Origin: an uncultured Ruminococcus sp.
GTDB lineage: Bacteria; Bacillota; Clostridia; Oscillospirales; CAG-272
DNA length: 33,064 nt
NCBI GenBank assembly: GCA_902778725.1
Contig: CACYYS010000018.1
Location: 1 to 33,064 of the forward strand
Reading direction: 5' to 3'
Numbering within the stretch: position 1 is the first letter of the stretch; every line of letters starts with the position of its first letter. The translations under genes were made by a program, and so were the position numbers. Below the pieces are notes generated by a model. The model was given only the letters and a program-made list of their open reading frames with translations, made no database searches and was not told the DNA's origin. This document shows, one piece after another, positions 15,232 to 24,483 of this stretch.

Positions 15232-15429
15232 ATGAAGAACGGTATCCATCCCGAATATAAAGAGGCGAAAGTTACCTGCGCTTGCGGCGAGACCTTTGTT
15301 ACCAAGTCCACCAAGGGCGATATGAAGGTCGATATTTGTTCCAAGTGCCATCCGTTTTTCACCGGCAAACAGAAGTTTGTCGATGCGGGCGGACGTGTTG
15401 ACAAGTTCAACCGGCGTCTTGGCAAATAA
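15232..15429 (+). CDS. rpmE: 50S ribosomal protein L31, zinc-binding form
   Basis: 65-residue protein of the large subunit that bridges the two ribosomal subunits. It carries the zinc-type cysteine set C16, C18, C36 and C39 (CACGETF and [10 protein letters not shown]), so it is the C+ RpmE form that also stores zinc; organisms with it often have a cysteine-free YtiA paralogue used under zinc limitation, not present in this window. [12 protein letters not shown] and [12 protein letters not shown] match the family ends. The open frame extends eight codons upstream, but ATG 15232 gives the conserved MKNGIHP start and is preceded by AAAGGTG. Confidence 0.97.
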   Translation: MKNGIHPEYKEAKVTCACGETFVTKSTKGDMKVDICSKCHPFFTGKQKFVDAGGRVDKFNRRLGK

Positions 15430-15443
15430 ACGATGCGATCCGG

Positions 15444-15478
15444 AAAGAGCAGGTGTTTTGCACCTGCTCTTTCTTTGC
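15444..15478 (+). terminator. Terminator or attenuator between rpmE and hflX
   Basis: Perfect 12-base-pair stem AAAGAGCAGGTG / CACCTGCTCTTT (15444-15455 and 15461-15472) with a five-base loop. The following CTTTG gives only a broken T-run. As no other promoter is visible before hflX, this is probably a leaky terminator that lowers hflX expression relative to rpmE. Confidence 0.7.
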
Positions 15479-15490
15479 TGAAAGGACGTT

Positions 15491-16774
15491 ATGAATCTGA
15501 AAAAAGACGAACTGGAAAAGACTCCGGTGCGCGCCGTTGCCGTCGGCGTGGAGTTCCCGGAGGAGGACACGGCCGCCTCGCTCGAGGAGCTTGCCCGCCT
15601 GATCGATACCGCGGGGGCGGAGTGCTTTGCCGTCCTCACGCAGTCACGGGAGGCGGCGAACGCCCGTACCGTGATCGGGAAGGGTAAGCTCGCCGAGCTG
15701 AAGGACGTGTGTGAGAACAACGGGATCGGGCTCGTCGTCTTCGACGGAGAGCTGACCCCTTCTCAGATCCGCAACATCGAGGACGCGCTCGACGGACCGG
15801 ACGTGATCGACCGGAGCATGCTGATCCTGGATATTTTTGCCGGCCGGGCCCGCACAAAAGAGGGAAAACTCCAGGTCGAGCTGGCGCAGCTCCAGTATAC
15901 CGCCCCCCGTCTGATCGGGAAGGGAAAGGATCTCTCCCGTCAGGAAGGGCGGATCGGAAGCCGGGGACCCGGCGAGTCCAAACTCGAGTCGGACAAGCGC
16001 CATATCCACAGGCGGATGCAGGCGCTCCGCGAGGAGCTTGCCGAGGTGGAACGGACCCGCGGCGTCGTCCGTTCCGCGCGGGAAAAGAGCGGGATCCCGA
16101 GGGCTGCGATCGCCGGTTACACCAACGCCGGCAAATCGACGCTGATGAACGCCCTCTGCGGCGCGGGGATCTTGGCGGAGGACAAGCTCTTCGCCACGCT
16201 CGATCCCACGACGAGAAAATTCGTCCTGCCGGACGGGCGGGAAATGCTGCTCACCGATACGGTCGGTTTCATCCGCCGCCTCCCGCATCAGCTGATCTCC
16301 GCCTTCCGCTCTACCCTGGACGAGGTCCGCTACGCCGACTTTATCGTTGTGGTGATCGACGCCTCCGACCCCGAGGCGCCGGCGCAGACCGAGGTCACGG
16401 AGGGTCTGCTCGCCGAACTCTGCGAGCCGGGAAAGCCGCGCCTTTACGTCTTTAATAAGATCGATCGGGCGCAGGGGCCTTATCTCCCGGAGGACGACCC
16501 GCAAAAAGGTCAGTTTTTTGTCGCCGTTTCCGCTCTGACCGGAGAAAATCTGGAGCTTCTCGCGGAAAAGCTGCAGACTCTTTCCCGTCTCGGAAGTCGG
16601 AAGATCACGCTGTATTTCCCGCATTCCGCCATGTCGGATCTCAACCGTCTGTACCGCTCCTGCACGGTGGAGAGCGCGGAGGCGGATGACAACGGGATCC
16701 TGGTTTCTCTCCACGCGGACGCAAAAACGGCGGGGATGTTTTCCCGCTATCGGATCGGTGACAGAGATGAGTAA
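15491..16774 (+). CDS. hflX: GTPase HflX
   Basis: Ribosome-associated GTPase that splits and rescues stalled ribosomes, notably after heat stress. In 427 residues: the N-terminal HflX domain with VIGKGKLAEL near 61-70 and the glycine-rich loop GRIGSRGPGESKLESDKR near 153-170; a coiled helical linker; and the G domain with G1 GYTNAGKST (209-217), G2 FATLDPTTRK (234-243), G3 DTVGFIRRLP (256-265), G4 NKID (322-325) and G5 SALTGEN. A C-terminal small domain completes it. AAAGGAC lies before the ATG. It shares a transcript with rpmE upstream (read-through) and overlaps the YigZ gene by eight bases. Confidence 0.96.
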   Translation: MNLKKDELEKTPVRAVAVGVEFPEEDTAASLEELARLIDTAGAECFAVLTQSREAANARTVIGKGKLAELKDVCENNGIGLVVFDGELTPSQIRNIEDALDGPDVIDRSMLILDIFAGRARTKEGKLQVELAQLQYTAPRLIGKGKDLSRQEGRIGSRGPGESKLESDKRHIHRRMQALREELAEVERTRGVVRSAREKSGIPRAAIAGYTNAGKSTLMNALCGAGILAEDKLFATLDPTTRKFVLPDGREMLLTDTVGFIRRLPHQLISAFRSTLDEVRYADFIVVVIDASDPEAPAQTEVTEGLLAELCEPGKPRLYVFNKIDRAQGPYLPEDDPQKGQFFVAVSALTGENLELLAEKLQTLSRLGSRKITLYFPHSAMSDLNRLYRSCTVESAEADDNGILVSLHADAKTAGMFSRYRIGDRDE

Positions 16775-17405
16775 TGCTGCTTGCCTGACCGTCTGGTCGC
16801 CCGCCGAGATCTCCCTTGTCGAGAAAAAATCGGAATTCATCGCGAACGTATTTCCCTGCGAAACGGAGGGGGAAGCCGTCGCGCGGATCGCTTCGGTACG
16901 GGAGCGGCACCGGGACGCCCGTCACGTCTGTTTCGCTTATTCCGCCGACTTCGGTCAGAGGACGCGTATGTCCGACGACGGGGAGCCGTCCGGCACGGCG
17001 GGAGTCCCGATCCTCAACCTGGTCCGGCAAAACGGCCTCTGCAACGTCTGTGTGACGGTGACCCGCTATTTCGGCGGGATCCTTCTTGGAGCGCCGGGGC
17101 TCGTCCGCGCCTACTCCGCGTCGGCGCGGGACGCGCTGGCGGCGGCCGGGCGCGCGGAATACAGGACCATCGCCCGCTTCCGGCTCCCGCTCGCTTACGG
17201 GGAGTATGAACGGATCCGCACCCTGATCGAAAAAAACGGAGCCGAGCAGGAAAGTGCGGATTTTGCCGAGCGGGTCGAACTGATCTATTCTGTCGGGGAA
17301 GAGAGGGCGCCGGCTCTTTCCGCCCTTCTCTCCGAGACCTCCGGCGGGAAGCTGATCCCGCAGCAGCTCGGCACGTCGCGCGTCAAACGCAGACTGACGC
17401 AATAA
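16767..17405 (+). CDS. YigZ/IMPACT family protein
   Basis: 212-residue member of the UPF0029 (Impact) family; eukaryotic IMPACT inhibits the GCN2 kinase, while the bacterial role is not settled. The N-terminal domain carries VEKKSEFIANVFPCETEGEA, HRDARHVCFAYSADFGQR, the highly conserved SDDGEPSGTAGVPILNL near 70-86 and VTVTRYFGGILLGAPGLVRAY near 98-118; the C-terminal ~80 residues are the smaller DUF1949-type domain. ATG 16767 is used because it gives the standard N terminus (about 16 residues before the KKSEF motif); the longer open frame upstream lies inside hflX. The eight-base overlap indicates coupling to hflX. A terminator follows. Confidence 0.93.
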   Translation: MSNAACLTVWSPAEISLVEKKSEFIANVFPCETEGEAVARIASVRERHRDARHVCFAYSADFGQRTRMSDDGEPSGTAGVPILNLVRQNGLCNVCVTVTRYFGGILLGAPGLVRAYSASARDALAAAGRAEYRTIARFRLPLAYGEYERIRTLIEKNGAEQESADFAERVELIYSVGEERAPALSALLSETSGGKLIPQQLGTSRVKRRLTQ

Positions 17406-17410
17406 CGCGG

Positions 17411-17445
17411 GATCGCCGCGGCAGACGCCGCGGCGATCTCCTTTT
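17411..17445 (+). terminator. Terminator of the rpmE-hflX-yigZ unit
   Basis: Perfect 11-base-pair stem GATCGCCGCGG / CCGCGGCGATC (17411-17421, 17428-17438) with a six-base loop and TCCTTTTCT. The T-run is interrupted by two C. Confidence 0.8.
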
Positions 17446-17549
17446 CTCCGACAAAATGAAAAAGAAAAAAACTTTTTTCGGAAAGAAAAAGTCTTTTTCA
17501 TTTTTTTCCGTATATTATATGTGAAAATCTAAAAAAGGCGGTCGCTTCT

Positions 17550-18557
17550 TTGAACGAAAAAATTGCTGATATCTTTCTGGAACGGGAAAAGCAGACTCTT
17601 TCTCCTTTCGCGTTCCTGACCTCCGCCACCCGCGGACGGGAAAAACCGTATACCCCCTGCGAGATCCGTACCGAGTTCCAGCGGGACCGGGACCGGATCA
17701 TTCATTCCCGCGCGTTCCGCCGGCTGATGCACAAGACACAGGTCTTCATCCTGCCGAAGGACGAGCTCTACCGGACGAGGATGACGCACACGATGGAGGT
17801 CACGCAGATCGCGCGCATCATTGCCCGTGCCCTCCGGCTCAACGAGGATCTGACCGAGGCGGCGGCGCTGGGGCACGACCTCGGGCACACCCCCTTCGGC
17901 CACGCCGGGGAGCAGGTGATGCGCAAATGCTTCGATCCGCATTTTTCTCATGCGGCGCAGAGCATCCGCGTGGTCGAGCGGATCGAAAACGACGGGGAGG
18001 GGCTCAACCTGACCTGGGAGGTGAAGGACGGGATCCTCAACCATTCCGGCTCGGACACCGCGTCTACCCTCGAGGGCATCATCGTGAAATTCGCCGACCG
18101 GATCGCTTACATCAACCACGATATCGACGACGCGTGCAGGGGCGGCATCATCTCCCTTGACGATATTCCCGCGCCGCTTTTGCGTACGCTCGGCCGCGGA
18201 CACAGCGAGAGGATCAATTCCATGGTCTCCTCCGTGATCGAGGCGAGCGAGGGAGAAGGGAGGATCGCCATGACGCCGGAGATCGGTCAGGCGACGGACG
18301 AGCTGCGCGCCTTCCTCTTCCGCAACGTTTATCTGAACCCCAAGGCGAAGGGGGAGGAAAACCGCGCAAAGGAGATGCTGGAGATGCTGTATCACCATTT
18401 TGTTTCCCACGCCGAGCTTCTCCCCTCGCCTTACGACAAGATCCGGGACAGCGAGGGCACGCCCCGCGCCGTCTGCGACTATCTATCCAGCATTACCGAC
18501 CGCAACGCGATCGATCTCTTTACCAAACTGTTTGTTCCGCAGGTCTGGAACGGGTGA
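17550..18557 (+). CDS. dGTP triphosphohydrolase-like HD-domain protein
   Basis: 335-residue HD-superfamily phosphohydrolase of the Dgt type 2 group, which hydrolyses dNTPs to nucleoside and triphosphate. Metal and phosphate ligands are visible: FRRLMHKTQVF, then MTHTMEVTQIARIIARAL (His), ALGHDLGHTPFGHAGE (the HD pair) and AYINHDIDDACR (the second Asp). TTG 17550 is the only plausible start, seven bases after AAAGGCGG. The AT-rich stretch before it (17446-17549) probably holds the promoter (TATATTATAT near 17511-17520), but no good -35 box can be named. It is followed by dnaG after ten bases; dgt-dnaG-rpoD is a known clostridial arrangement linking nucleotide pools, priming and the main sigma factor. 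Confidence 0.92.
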   Translation: MNEKIADIFLEREKQTLSPFAFLTSATRGREKPYTPCEIRTEFQRDRDRIIHSRAFRRLMHKTQVFILPKDELYRTRMTHTMEVTQIARIIARALRLNEDLTEAAALGHDLGHTPFGHAGEQVMRKCFDPHFSHAAQSIRVVERIENDGEGLNLTWEVKDGILNHSGSDTASTLEGIIVKFADRIAYINHDIDDACRGGIISLDDIPAPLLRTLGRGHSERINSMVSSVIEASEGEGRIAMTPEIGQATDELRAFLFRNVYLNPKAKGEENRAKEMLEMLYHHFVSHAELLPSPYDKIRDSEGTPRAVCDYLSSITDRNAIDLFTKLFVPQVWNG

Positions 18558-18567
18558 AAGAAACGAT

Positions 18568-20352
18568 ATGATAGATCCGAAAATCGTCGAAGAAATCAAA
18601 TTGCGAAACCCCATCGAGGACGTGATGGCGCAGTACGCCGATCTGAAGCGGGCGGGATCCAATATGGTATGCCTCTGCCCCTTCCATTCGGAAAAAACGC
18701 CGTCCTGCACCGTTTTTGTCGCGCGGCAATCCTTTTACTGCTTCGGCTGCGGGGCGGGGGGAGACGTGATCAGCCTGGTGCGCCGCGCGGAGGGGCTTGA
18801 ATACGTCGAAGCGCTCGAATACCTCGGCAAACGGGTGGGGATCGCGGTGGTCGACAGCGACGAGCGGCGGCCGCGGTATGACAAAAACCGCCTGTATGAA
18901 ATGAATAAGGCGGCGGCGCGCTTTTACCGCGACGTGCTCTTCTCCCGCCCGGAGGGCGAGCCGGGGCGCGCCTACGCCCGCTCCCGCGAGCTCTCCGACG
19001 CGGTCGTCAAGCACTTCGGGATCGGGTTCGCGCCGGACTCCTACAACGCGCTCTCCGACTATCTGAAAAATCTCGGTTATACCGAGGAGGAGATGATCTC
19101 CTGCTTTCTCGCCAAACGGAGCGACAGGGGGAGGCTTTACGACATTTTTCGCAACCGGCTGATGTTCCCCATCCTCGACGTAGCGGGGAACGTCATCGCC
19201 TTCAGCGGCCGCCGGATCGACGCCGTCAAGGACGTCAAATATCTCAACTCTGCCGATACGCCCGTGTTTTTTAAGAGAAAGAATCTTTTCGCGCTCCGTT
19301 TCGCCAAAAACAGCTGCGCGGACAATCTGATCCTCTGCGAGGGACAGATGGACACCATCGCGCTGCACGCGGCGGGATTCGAGAACTCGGTGGCGACGCT
19401 CGGCACGGCGCTGACGCCGGATCACGCGCGTCTCCTTACCAAATATACCAAAAAGGTCACGCTTTGCTATGACAGCGACGAAGCGGGCGTTCGCGCGACG
19501 CAGAAGGCGATCCGCCTGCTCGGCGAAGTAGGGCTTGAGACCGCCGTCCTCCAGGTGACGGGCGCGAAGGACCCGGACGAATTTATCAAAAAATACGGCA
19601 GGGATGCGTTTGCCCGTCTGCTCGGCGAGACCCGGTCCAAGTTCCGTTTTTCGCTCGATTCGATCCTCTCTAAGTACGATATGAAGCAGGCGGACGACCG
19701 GGTGCGCGCGCTCGACGAGATCTGCCGGATGCTCGCGGGCGTCTATTCCGCCTCCGAGCGGGACGTTTACACCCGCGAGATCGCGGAGGAGCTCGGCGTC
19801 AGCCCGGAGTCGATCAAGGAAGACACCGACCGTCTGATCGCCAGGGCGAGGCGGGAAAGGAAAAAGGCGGAGAGCGAGGATGCGCGCCGCAGGATCGCGG
19901 GGATCGGCGACCGCGTCAACCCCGATTACATCTCCAACGCCGGCGCCGCTTCGACCGAGGATCAGCTGCTCGGACTGCTCCTTCTTTACGAAGAACACCG
20001 AAAGACGGTTCTGGCGCACCCCGATCTGCTCTCCGAGGAGGATTTTTTCACCGCGTTCGGGAAAAAGATCTTCCGTTTGATCCTGCAAGGGGAGAAAAAC
20101 GGAGAATACAGCGAGGCGGCTCTCGGTGAAACGCTGACGGTCGAGGAAGCGTCCCGCCTGGAAGCGCTCAAGATGAAGCGCGTACCCCTCCGCCACAACG
20201 GCGGCGAAGTCTTCGCCTCATACTGCGCGGCTCTCCGCGAGGAGAAAAAGAAAAAGGAACTGGAAAGCGATAAGGTATCCGCGGACGATCTGGCCGGTTA
20301 TTTCGCCGGTTTGAATAAAAAAATCAACGAAAAAGAGAAAACGGAAGGATAA
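18568..20352 (+). CDS. dnaG: DNA primase
   Basis: Synthesises RNA primers for replication. 594 residues. The N-terminal CHC2 zinc finger has ligands C37, H40, C58 and C61 ([11 protein letters not shown] and [11 protein letters not shown]). The RNA polymerase core includes [20 protein letters not shown] and the TOPRIM motifs [15 protein letters not shown] and [16 protein letters not shown], holding the metal-binding Glu and DxD. The C-terminal ~150 residues form the helicase-interaction domain (DnaB binding). ATG 18568 gives the standard [19 protein letters not shown] start; the longer frame belongs to the end of dgt in another phase. GGGTGAAAG upstream is a modest ribosome binding site. rpoD begins four bases after the stop. 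Confidence 0.97.
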   Translation: MIDPKIVEEIKLRNPIEDVMAQYADLKRAGSNMVCLCPFHSEKTPSCTVFVARQSFYCFGCGAGGDVISLVRRAEGLEYVEALEYLGKRVGIAVVDSDERRPRYDKNRLYEMNKAAARFYRDVLFSRPEGEPGRAYARSRELSDAVVKHFGIGFAPDSYNALSDYLKNLGYTEEEMISCFLAKRSDRGRLYDIFRNRLMFPILDVAGNVIAFSGRRIDAVKDVKYLNSADTPVFFKRKNLFALRFAKNSCADNLILCEGQMDTIALHAAGFENSVATLGTALTPDHARLLTKYTKKVTLCYDSDEAGVRATQKAIRLLGEVGLETAVLQVTGAKDPDEFIKKYGRDAFARLLGETRSKFRFSLDSILSKYDMKQADDRVRALDEICRMLAGVYSASERDVYTREIAEELGVSPESIKEDTDRLIARARRERKKAESEDARRRIAGIGDRVNPDYISNAGAASTEDQLLGLLLLYEEHRKTVLAHPDLLSEEDFFTAFGKKIFRLILQGEKNGEYSEAALGETLTVEEASRLEALKMKRVPLRHNGGEVFASYCAALREEKKKKELESDKVSADDLAGYFAGLNKKINEKEKTEG

Positions 20353-20356
20353 AAAC

Positions 20357-21451
20357 ATGGCAAACGAAAAAGCTTTTGACGTAAAGTCGCTGATCGAAAA
20401 GGGCAAGAGCAAAGGATCCCTTTCCAACAACGAGATCCTGGAGGCGCTCGAGGAAGTGGATCTTGACATCGAACAGATGGAAAAGCTCTACGAAACGCTC
20501 GAGAGCAACGGCATCGAGATCACGGGATACGTGGACGCCGACGACTTTGACAGTATGGAAGACGAGATCGGCGAGGGGGAAAGCACGGAAGACGTTGACC
20601 GCGTCCTCTCGCAGGAGGGGGTCGCGATCGACGATCCCGTCCGGATGTATCTCAAGGAGATCGGCAGCATCAAACTCCTGGACAGCGACCGGGAGCTGGA
20701 GCTTGCCGAGCGGATCGCGAACGGAGACGAAAACGCAAAAACGGAGCTGGTCGAAGCCAACCTCCGTCTTGTCGTCAGCATCGCAAAGCGTTACGTAGGG
20801 AAGGGAATGTTCTTTCTCGATCTCATCCAGGAGGGCAACCTCGGTCTGATGAAGGCGGTGGAGAAGTTCGACTATACGAAGGGATATAAGTTCTCTACAT
20901 ACGCGACGTGGTGGATCCGCCAGGCGATCACGCGCGCGATCGCGGATCAGGCGCGGACGATCCGCATCCCCGTCCACATGGTCGAGACGATCCACAAGGT
21001 CTCCCGGTATCAGCGGCAGTTGCTTCAGGAGCTCGGCCACGAGGCGACCGCCGCCGAGATCGCGGAGCGGATGGGCATGAGCACCGAGAAGGGCCGTGAG
21101 ATCATGAAGATCGCGATGGATCCTGTTTCGCTCGAGACCCCGATCGGCGAGGAGGAGGACAGCCATCTCGGAGACTTTATCGAGGATAACGACTCGCCCG
21201 CTCCGGCGGAAACGGCTTCCTATTCGCTGCTCAAGGAGCAGATCAACGAGGTCCTCCATACGCTGACTCCCCGCGAGGAGCACGTCCTCAAGCTCCGGTT
21301 CGGTCTTGAGGACGGCCGTACCCGTACGCTGGAAGAAGTGGGCAAGGAATTCAACATCACGCGCGAGCGCATCCGTCAGATCGAGGCAAAGGCGCTGCGC
21401 AAACTCCGCCATCCCAGCCGCTCGAAACGGCTCAAGGATTATCTGGACTGA
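20357..21451 (+). CDS. rpoD: Primary RNA polymerase sigma factor SigA/RpoD
   Basis: Housekeeping sigma-70 factor. 364 residues: a Lys/Glu/Asp-rich region 1.1 (about 1-85), then [16 protein letters not shown] (region 1.2), [14 protein letters not shown] and [21 protein letters not shown] (2.1-2.2), the -10 recognition stretch [17 protein letters not shown] (2.3-2.4), region 3 [14 protein letters not shown], and region 4 with [16 protein letters not shown] and the -35-binding [23 protein letters not shown]. All recognition residues look standard, which agrees with the TTGACA-17-TATAAT promoters found throughout the window. GGAAGGAT precedes the ATG. Last gene of the dgt-dnaG-rpoD unit; no terminator is visible. 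Confidence 0.97.
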   Translation: MANEKAFDVKSLIEKGKSKGSLSNNEILEALEEVDLDIEQMEKLYETLESNGIEITGYVDADDFDSMEDEIGEGESTEDVDRVLSQEGVAIDDPVRMYLKEIGSIKLLDSDRELELAERIANGDENAKTELVEANLRLVVSIAKRYVGKGMFFLDLIQEGNLGLMKAVEKFDYTKGYKFSTYATWWIRQAITRAIADQARTIRIPVHMVETIHKVSRYQRQLLQELGHEATAAEIAERMGMSTEKGREIMKIAMDPVSLETPIGEEEDSHLGDFIEDNDSPAPAETASYSLLKEQINEVLHTLTPREEHVLKLRFGLEDGRTRTLEEVGKEFNITRERIRQIEAKALRKLRHPSRSKRLKDYLD

Positions 21452-21492
21452 GTTTGTTCACGGAATGTTATCAGTTTTAAGCAAAAACCACC

Positions 21493-21521
21493 TTGACATA
21501 TCCCGTTGCTTGTTTTATAAT
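21493..21521 (+). promoter_or_regulatory. Promoter for the solute-binding lipoprotein
   Basis: Perfect TTGACA (21493-21498), 17-base spacer and perfect TATAAT (21516-21521), predicting very strong transcription. Confidence 0.92.
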
Positions 21522-21545
21522 ATACAAAGAGTTTATTTTCGATAA

Positions 21546-21564
21546 GTCAGCGTAACTGGCTGAC
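21546..21564 (+). other. Leader hairpin before the ribosome binding site
   Basis: GTCAGC (21546-21551) pairs with GCTGAC (21559-21564) around a seven-base loop; the GGAGG ribosome binding site begins two bases later at 21566. Possible stabilising or regulatory element. Confidence 0.35.
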
Positions 21565-21577
21565 CGGAGGAGCTTCG

Positions 21578-23299
21578 ATGAAGAAAAGATTACTGGCACT
21601 GATGCTTGCGCTTGTTACGGTCGCGGCGCTCTTTGCGGGATGCGGCAGCAGCGGCAAGACCCCGGCGGAGACGGGAGACGAGACCGTCGCCGAGACCGCT
21701 ACCCGCGCCGCCGTCTCTATCAATATGTGGGTCGTCACGGACGAAAAGACGACCGACGAAGCCAAAGAGCAGGTCGAAAAAGCGCTGAACGAGATCACGA
21801 AAAAGCGTTTTACCACTTACGTAGACCTGATGTTTTTCACCAAAGACGAATACGCCAAGGCTCTGACCGACCGCTTTGAGGCCATCGAGAACAAGGTCAA
21901 GGAAGCGGAAGAGGAAAAGAAGCGTCAGCGCGCGATCGAGCAGTCGATGAAAGCGGCCGGTATTACGCTTCCTCCTCAGACGACCGAGCTTGTCGACGAG
22001 GAGGCGACCACGCCCGAGCAGACGATTGTCAACGAGTACGGCGTGATCGAGCTCAAGTATCCGGAGATCCCCGAGGATCAGGTCGATATCGTCCTGATCC
22101 AGGGCTACAATCAGCTGAACGATCTGGTCAAAGCGGGAAGACTGACGAAACTGGATGAAGAGATCTCCTCCACCGGTTCGTCCAAATCCCTGACCGACTA
22201 TATCAATTCCCGGTTTTTCGATTACACGAAGATCGATAAAAACGTCTACGCGATCCCGAACAACCACGTGATCGGCGAGTATACTTATCTCCTTCTCAAC
22301 AAGAAGCTTGCGGACAAGTATTATCTCTATCCGGGCTCCGTTACGAACTTCACGGATTGCGTTTCCTTTGTCGAAGATATCAAGAATAACGAAACGGTCG
22401 CTCCCGTCAAGGCTCCTTTTGACGCGTTGACGACCTACTTCTGGAATTCTGATCTGAGCGGTCCCGACTTCAGCGTTTTGGCGTCGACCTACACTCTTTC
22501 CGCGCAGCAGGAACCTTCTTCCAACCCCCGGTTCTCTCTCCTCACCCCCTTCCAGCTTGCCCAGTACAAGGATCACGTGATGCTGATGCGCAAGTATGAA
22601 AACGAGGGCTATTTCGCCAAAAACGACACCGATCCTTTCGGCGTCGGCGTGGTCAAGGGCGACTACGCGCTGCGTCATCAGTACGAAGATGATTATTACG
22701 TCAACGTGATCCGCAAGCCGGTCGCGGACGATCATGAGCTTTACGCCTCCTTCTTCGGCGTCAGCGCCTATACCGGCAACCTCAAGCGTTCGATGGAGAT
22801 CATTACCCTCCTCAACACCACCTCTGAGATCCGCAACATTCTCCAGTACGGCGTTCCGGACGTGCATTACACGCTCAACGAGGACGGCACCGTCAGACGC
22901 CTGAACAACGATTATCTGATGAACCTCACCGACACCGGGAACGTCTTTATGGCGTACCCCGAGGAGTCGATGGGTCCCGACGCCTGGGAAAACGGAAAGA
23001 TCCAGAACTCCGAGGCCGTCATTTTCCCGCTTGCCGGACTTTGCACCGTCTGGGCCGACGCGGATCCCGAGCTGCTCAAGAAGATCGACGAGCTCAGCGC
23101 CGAATACAGAGCGAAGTTGCTTGCCTGCAAGACCGAGGCGGAGGTGGACGAGTTCTTTTCGACCGCGAGGAGCGAGGTCCTTACCAACGAGGCGGTCCGG
23201 GCGGCTACCGATCAGTCCGAGGACGCCAAGTCCATCGCGGCGCTCTACCGGTCCTGGTATACCAATTCCGACCACGCCGCATGGAACGCGGATGCTTGA
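21578..23299 (+). CDS. Extracellular solute-binding lipoprotein, orphan
   Basis: 573-residue lipoprotein resembling family 1 extracellular solute-binding proteins of ABC transporters. Signal MKKRLLALMLALVTVAALFAG ends in a lipobox with Cys22. The mature part begins with a beta-strand domain (VSINMWVVTDEKTT), then YVDLMFFTKDEYAKAL. Later blocks are typical of such proteins: VDIVLIQGYNQLNDLVKAGRLTKLD, a NVYAIPNNHVIGEYTYLLLNKKL hinge-like segment, GVSAYTGNLKRSMEIITLLNT and a C-terminal helix set. Between about 105 and 155 lies an unusual charged insertion (KVKEAEEEKKRQRAIEQSMK and a Pro/Thr/Glu-rich stretch) that looks like a surface helix. No permease or ATPase gene is beside it, so it either works with a distant transporter or has another role. 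GGAGG is seven bases before ATG; a strong terminator follows. Confidence 0.85.
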   Translation: MKKRLLALMLALVTVAALFAGCGSSGKTPAETGDETVAETATRAAVSINMWVVTDEKTTDEAKEQVEKALNEITKKRFTTYVDLMFFTKDEYAKALTDRFEAIENKVKEAEEEKKRQRAIEQSMKAAGITLPPQTTELVDEEATTPEQTIVNEYGVIELKYPEIPEDQVDIVLIQGYNQLNDLVKAGRLTKLDEEISSTGSSKSLTDYINSRFFDYTKIDKNVYAIPNNHVIGEYTYLLLNKKLADKYYLYPGSVTNFTDCVSFVEDIKNNETVAPVKAPFDALTTYFWNSDLSGPDFSVLASTYTLSAQQEPSSNPRFSLLTPFQLAQYKDHVMLMRKYENEGYFAKNDTDPFGVGVVKGDYALRHQYEDDYYVNVIRKPVADDHELYASFFGVSAYTGNLKRSMEIITLLNTTSEIRNILQYGVPDVHYTLNEDGTVRRLNNDYLMNLTDTGNVFMAYPEESMGPDAWENGKIQNSEAVIFPLAGLCTVWADADPELLKKIDELSAEYRAKLLACKTEAEVDEFFSTARSEVLTNEAVRAATDQSEDAKSIAALYRSWYTNSDHAAWNADA

Positions 23300-23302
23300 T
23301 CA

Positions 23303-23341
23303 CAGAAAAAAGGCACGGATCACTCCGTGCCTTTTTTTCTG
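23303..23341. terminator. Bidirectional terminator between lipoprotein and cysteine desulfurase genes
   Basis: Stem AAAAAAGGCACGGA / TCCGTGCCTTTTTT (23306-23319, 23324-23337), four-base loop, extendable by the flanking CAG/CTG. The minus-strand desulfurase gene reads through one arm: its stop codon lies in the loop/stem edge at 23320-23322. Confidence 0.92.
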
Positions 23342-24483
23342 TTCAATACAGCCTTCAGACAATGATAGAAGCGATTGAGATCGGTTTCGGTATTGAGGAG
23401 CCCCGCGCTCACACGCAGCGTCCCCCCTGTCTCCAGGGTGCCGAGCGCCTGATGGGCGAGCGGCGCGCAGTGCAGACCCGCCCGTGTGCAGGCTCCGAGA
23501 TCGGCGAGCTCCTGCGCGAGCTCGCCGGGGGAGAGAACGCTGTCGCAGATCGAGACGACGGGGATCGGACCGGCTGACGCAAAGACGCCGAGAGAGGGGA
23601 AGGAGGCGAGGATATCGAGGAGGCGCCCTTTCAGCCGCTCCTCGGTCGCCCGTACCGCTTCCTCTCCCGTGTGCAGGAGAAAGTCCGCGCCGGCGGCGAG
23701 CCCTGCGATCGCCGGGACAGCGACCGTTCCCGCTTCATAACGCTCGGGGAGGAGATCCCCCATCCCGCGTTCGCGGGAGTGGTAGCCGTTCCCGCCTTCA
23801 AGCAGCGTTTCAAACCGCGGGCAGTCTTTTCCGAGAATCAGGACTCCGCTCCCCATGGGACCGAGCAGACCTTTGTGCCCCGGAGCGCAGAGCGCTGTGA
23901 TACCGAGGCGGTCGACCGCGATCCGCTCGTGCCCGGCGAGCTGGGAGGCGTCGAGGATAAAGGGGATCTTCCGTTCCCGGCATTTTTCCGCCGACTCGCG
24001 ATAAGGGAGGAGACGGCCGTCGACGTTGGAGGCGCCGGTCATCACGACGCAGTTTACCTCGGGGACGAGCGCCTCGCAAAAGGATTTCAGGCTTTGCGAC
24101 GGATCTGCGGGCGAGGTACGAAAGACGCGCAGCCGGATCTTCCCCTCGCTTTCCAGCTTTGCGAGAGGACGGAAGACGGCGTTGTGCTCCATATCGGAGA
24201 TCAGGACGCAGCCGCCCGGCCGGACGAGCCCTTTGATCGCGGTGTTGAGAGCGTGGGTGGCGTTGAGCGTGAAGACGATCTGCTCCGGCGTCTCGGCGCC
24301 GAAGTATTCCGACAGCGTTTCCCTCGCCCGGTATACCGCGCTCGCGGAGGCGACTGCGGCCCGGTGAGCGCTCCTGCCCGGATTGCCCGCGCAGAGCCTG
24401 AGAGAGGCGTTTACGGCGGCGCAGACCGATTCGGGCTTCGGGTAGGAGGTCGCGGCGTTATCCAGATAGATCAGGGGTTTCAA
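23320..24483 (-). CDS. Cysteine desulfurase family PLP enzyme
   Basis: 387-residue class V aminotransferase-fold enzyme that probably releases sulfur (or selenium) from cysteine (or selenocysteine). The N terminus has YLDNAATSYPKPESV; the cofactor pocket includes EHNA near 99-102 and FILDASQLAGH (Asp178); the PLP lysine is K204 in APGHKGLLGPMG; and Cys339 in RAGLHCAPLAHQALGT is the likely persulfide-carrying cysteine of this clostridial subgroup. Three extra cysteines are near the N terminus. The start codon is TTG, overlapping the stop of the upstream gene as TTGA, with GGGGG upstream. Pairing with a DUF3343 gene suggests sulfur or selenium delivery rather than general Fe-S assembly, as no iscU/sufBCD is here. 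Last five codons lie inside the terminator. Confidence 0.92.
   Translation of the reverse strand: MKPLIYLDNAATSYPKPESVCAAVNASLRLCAGNPGRSAHRAAVASASAVYRARETLSEYFGAETPEQIVFTLNATHALNTAIKGLVRPGGCVLISDMEHNAVFRPLAKLESEGKIRLRVFRTSPADPSQSLKSFCEALVPEVNCVVMTGASNVDGRLLPYRESAEKCRERKIPFILDASQLAGHERIAVDRLGITALCAPGHKGLLGPMGSGVLILGKDCPRFETLLEGGNGYHSRERGMGDLLPERYEAGTVAVPAIAGLAAGADFLLHTGEEAVRATEERLKGRLLDILASFPSLGVFASAGPIPVVSICDSVLSPGELAQELADLGACTRAGLHCAPLAHQALGTLETGGTLRVSAGLLNTETDLNRFYHCLKAVLNRKKGTE

Noticed and set aside
17456..17524. Tiny open frame of Lys, Phe and Ser codons before dgt
   Set aside because: Encodes only 22 residues from an A/T-rich repeat-like stretch, with no ribosome binding site; probably part of the dgt promoter region.
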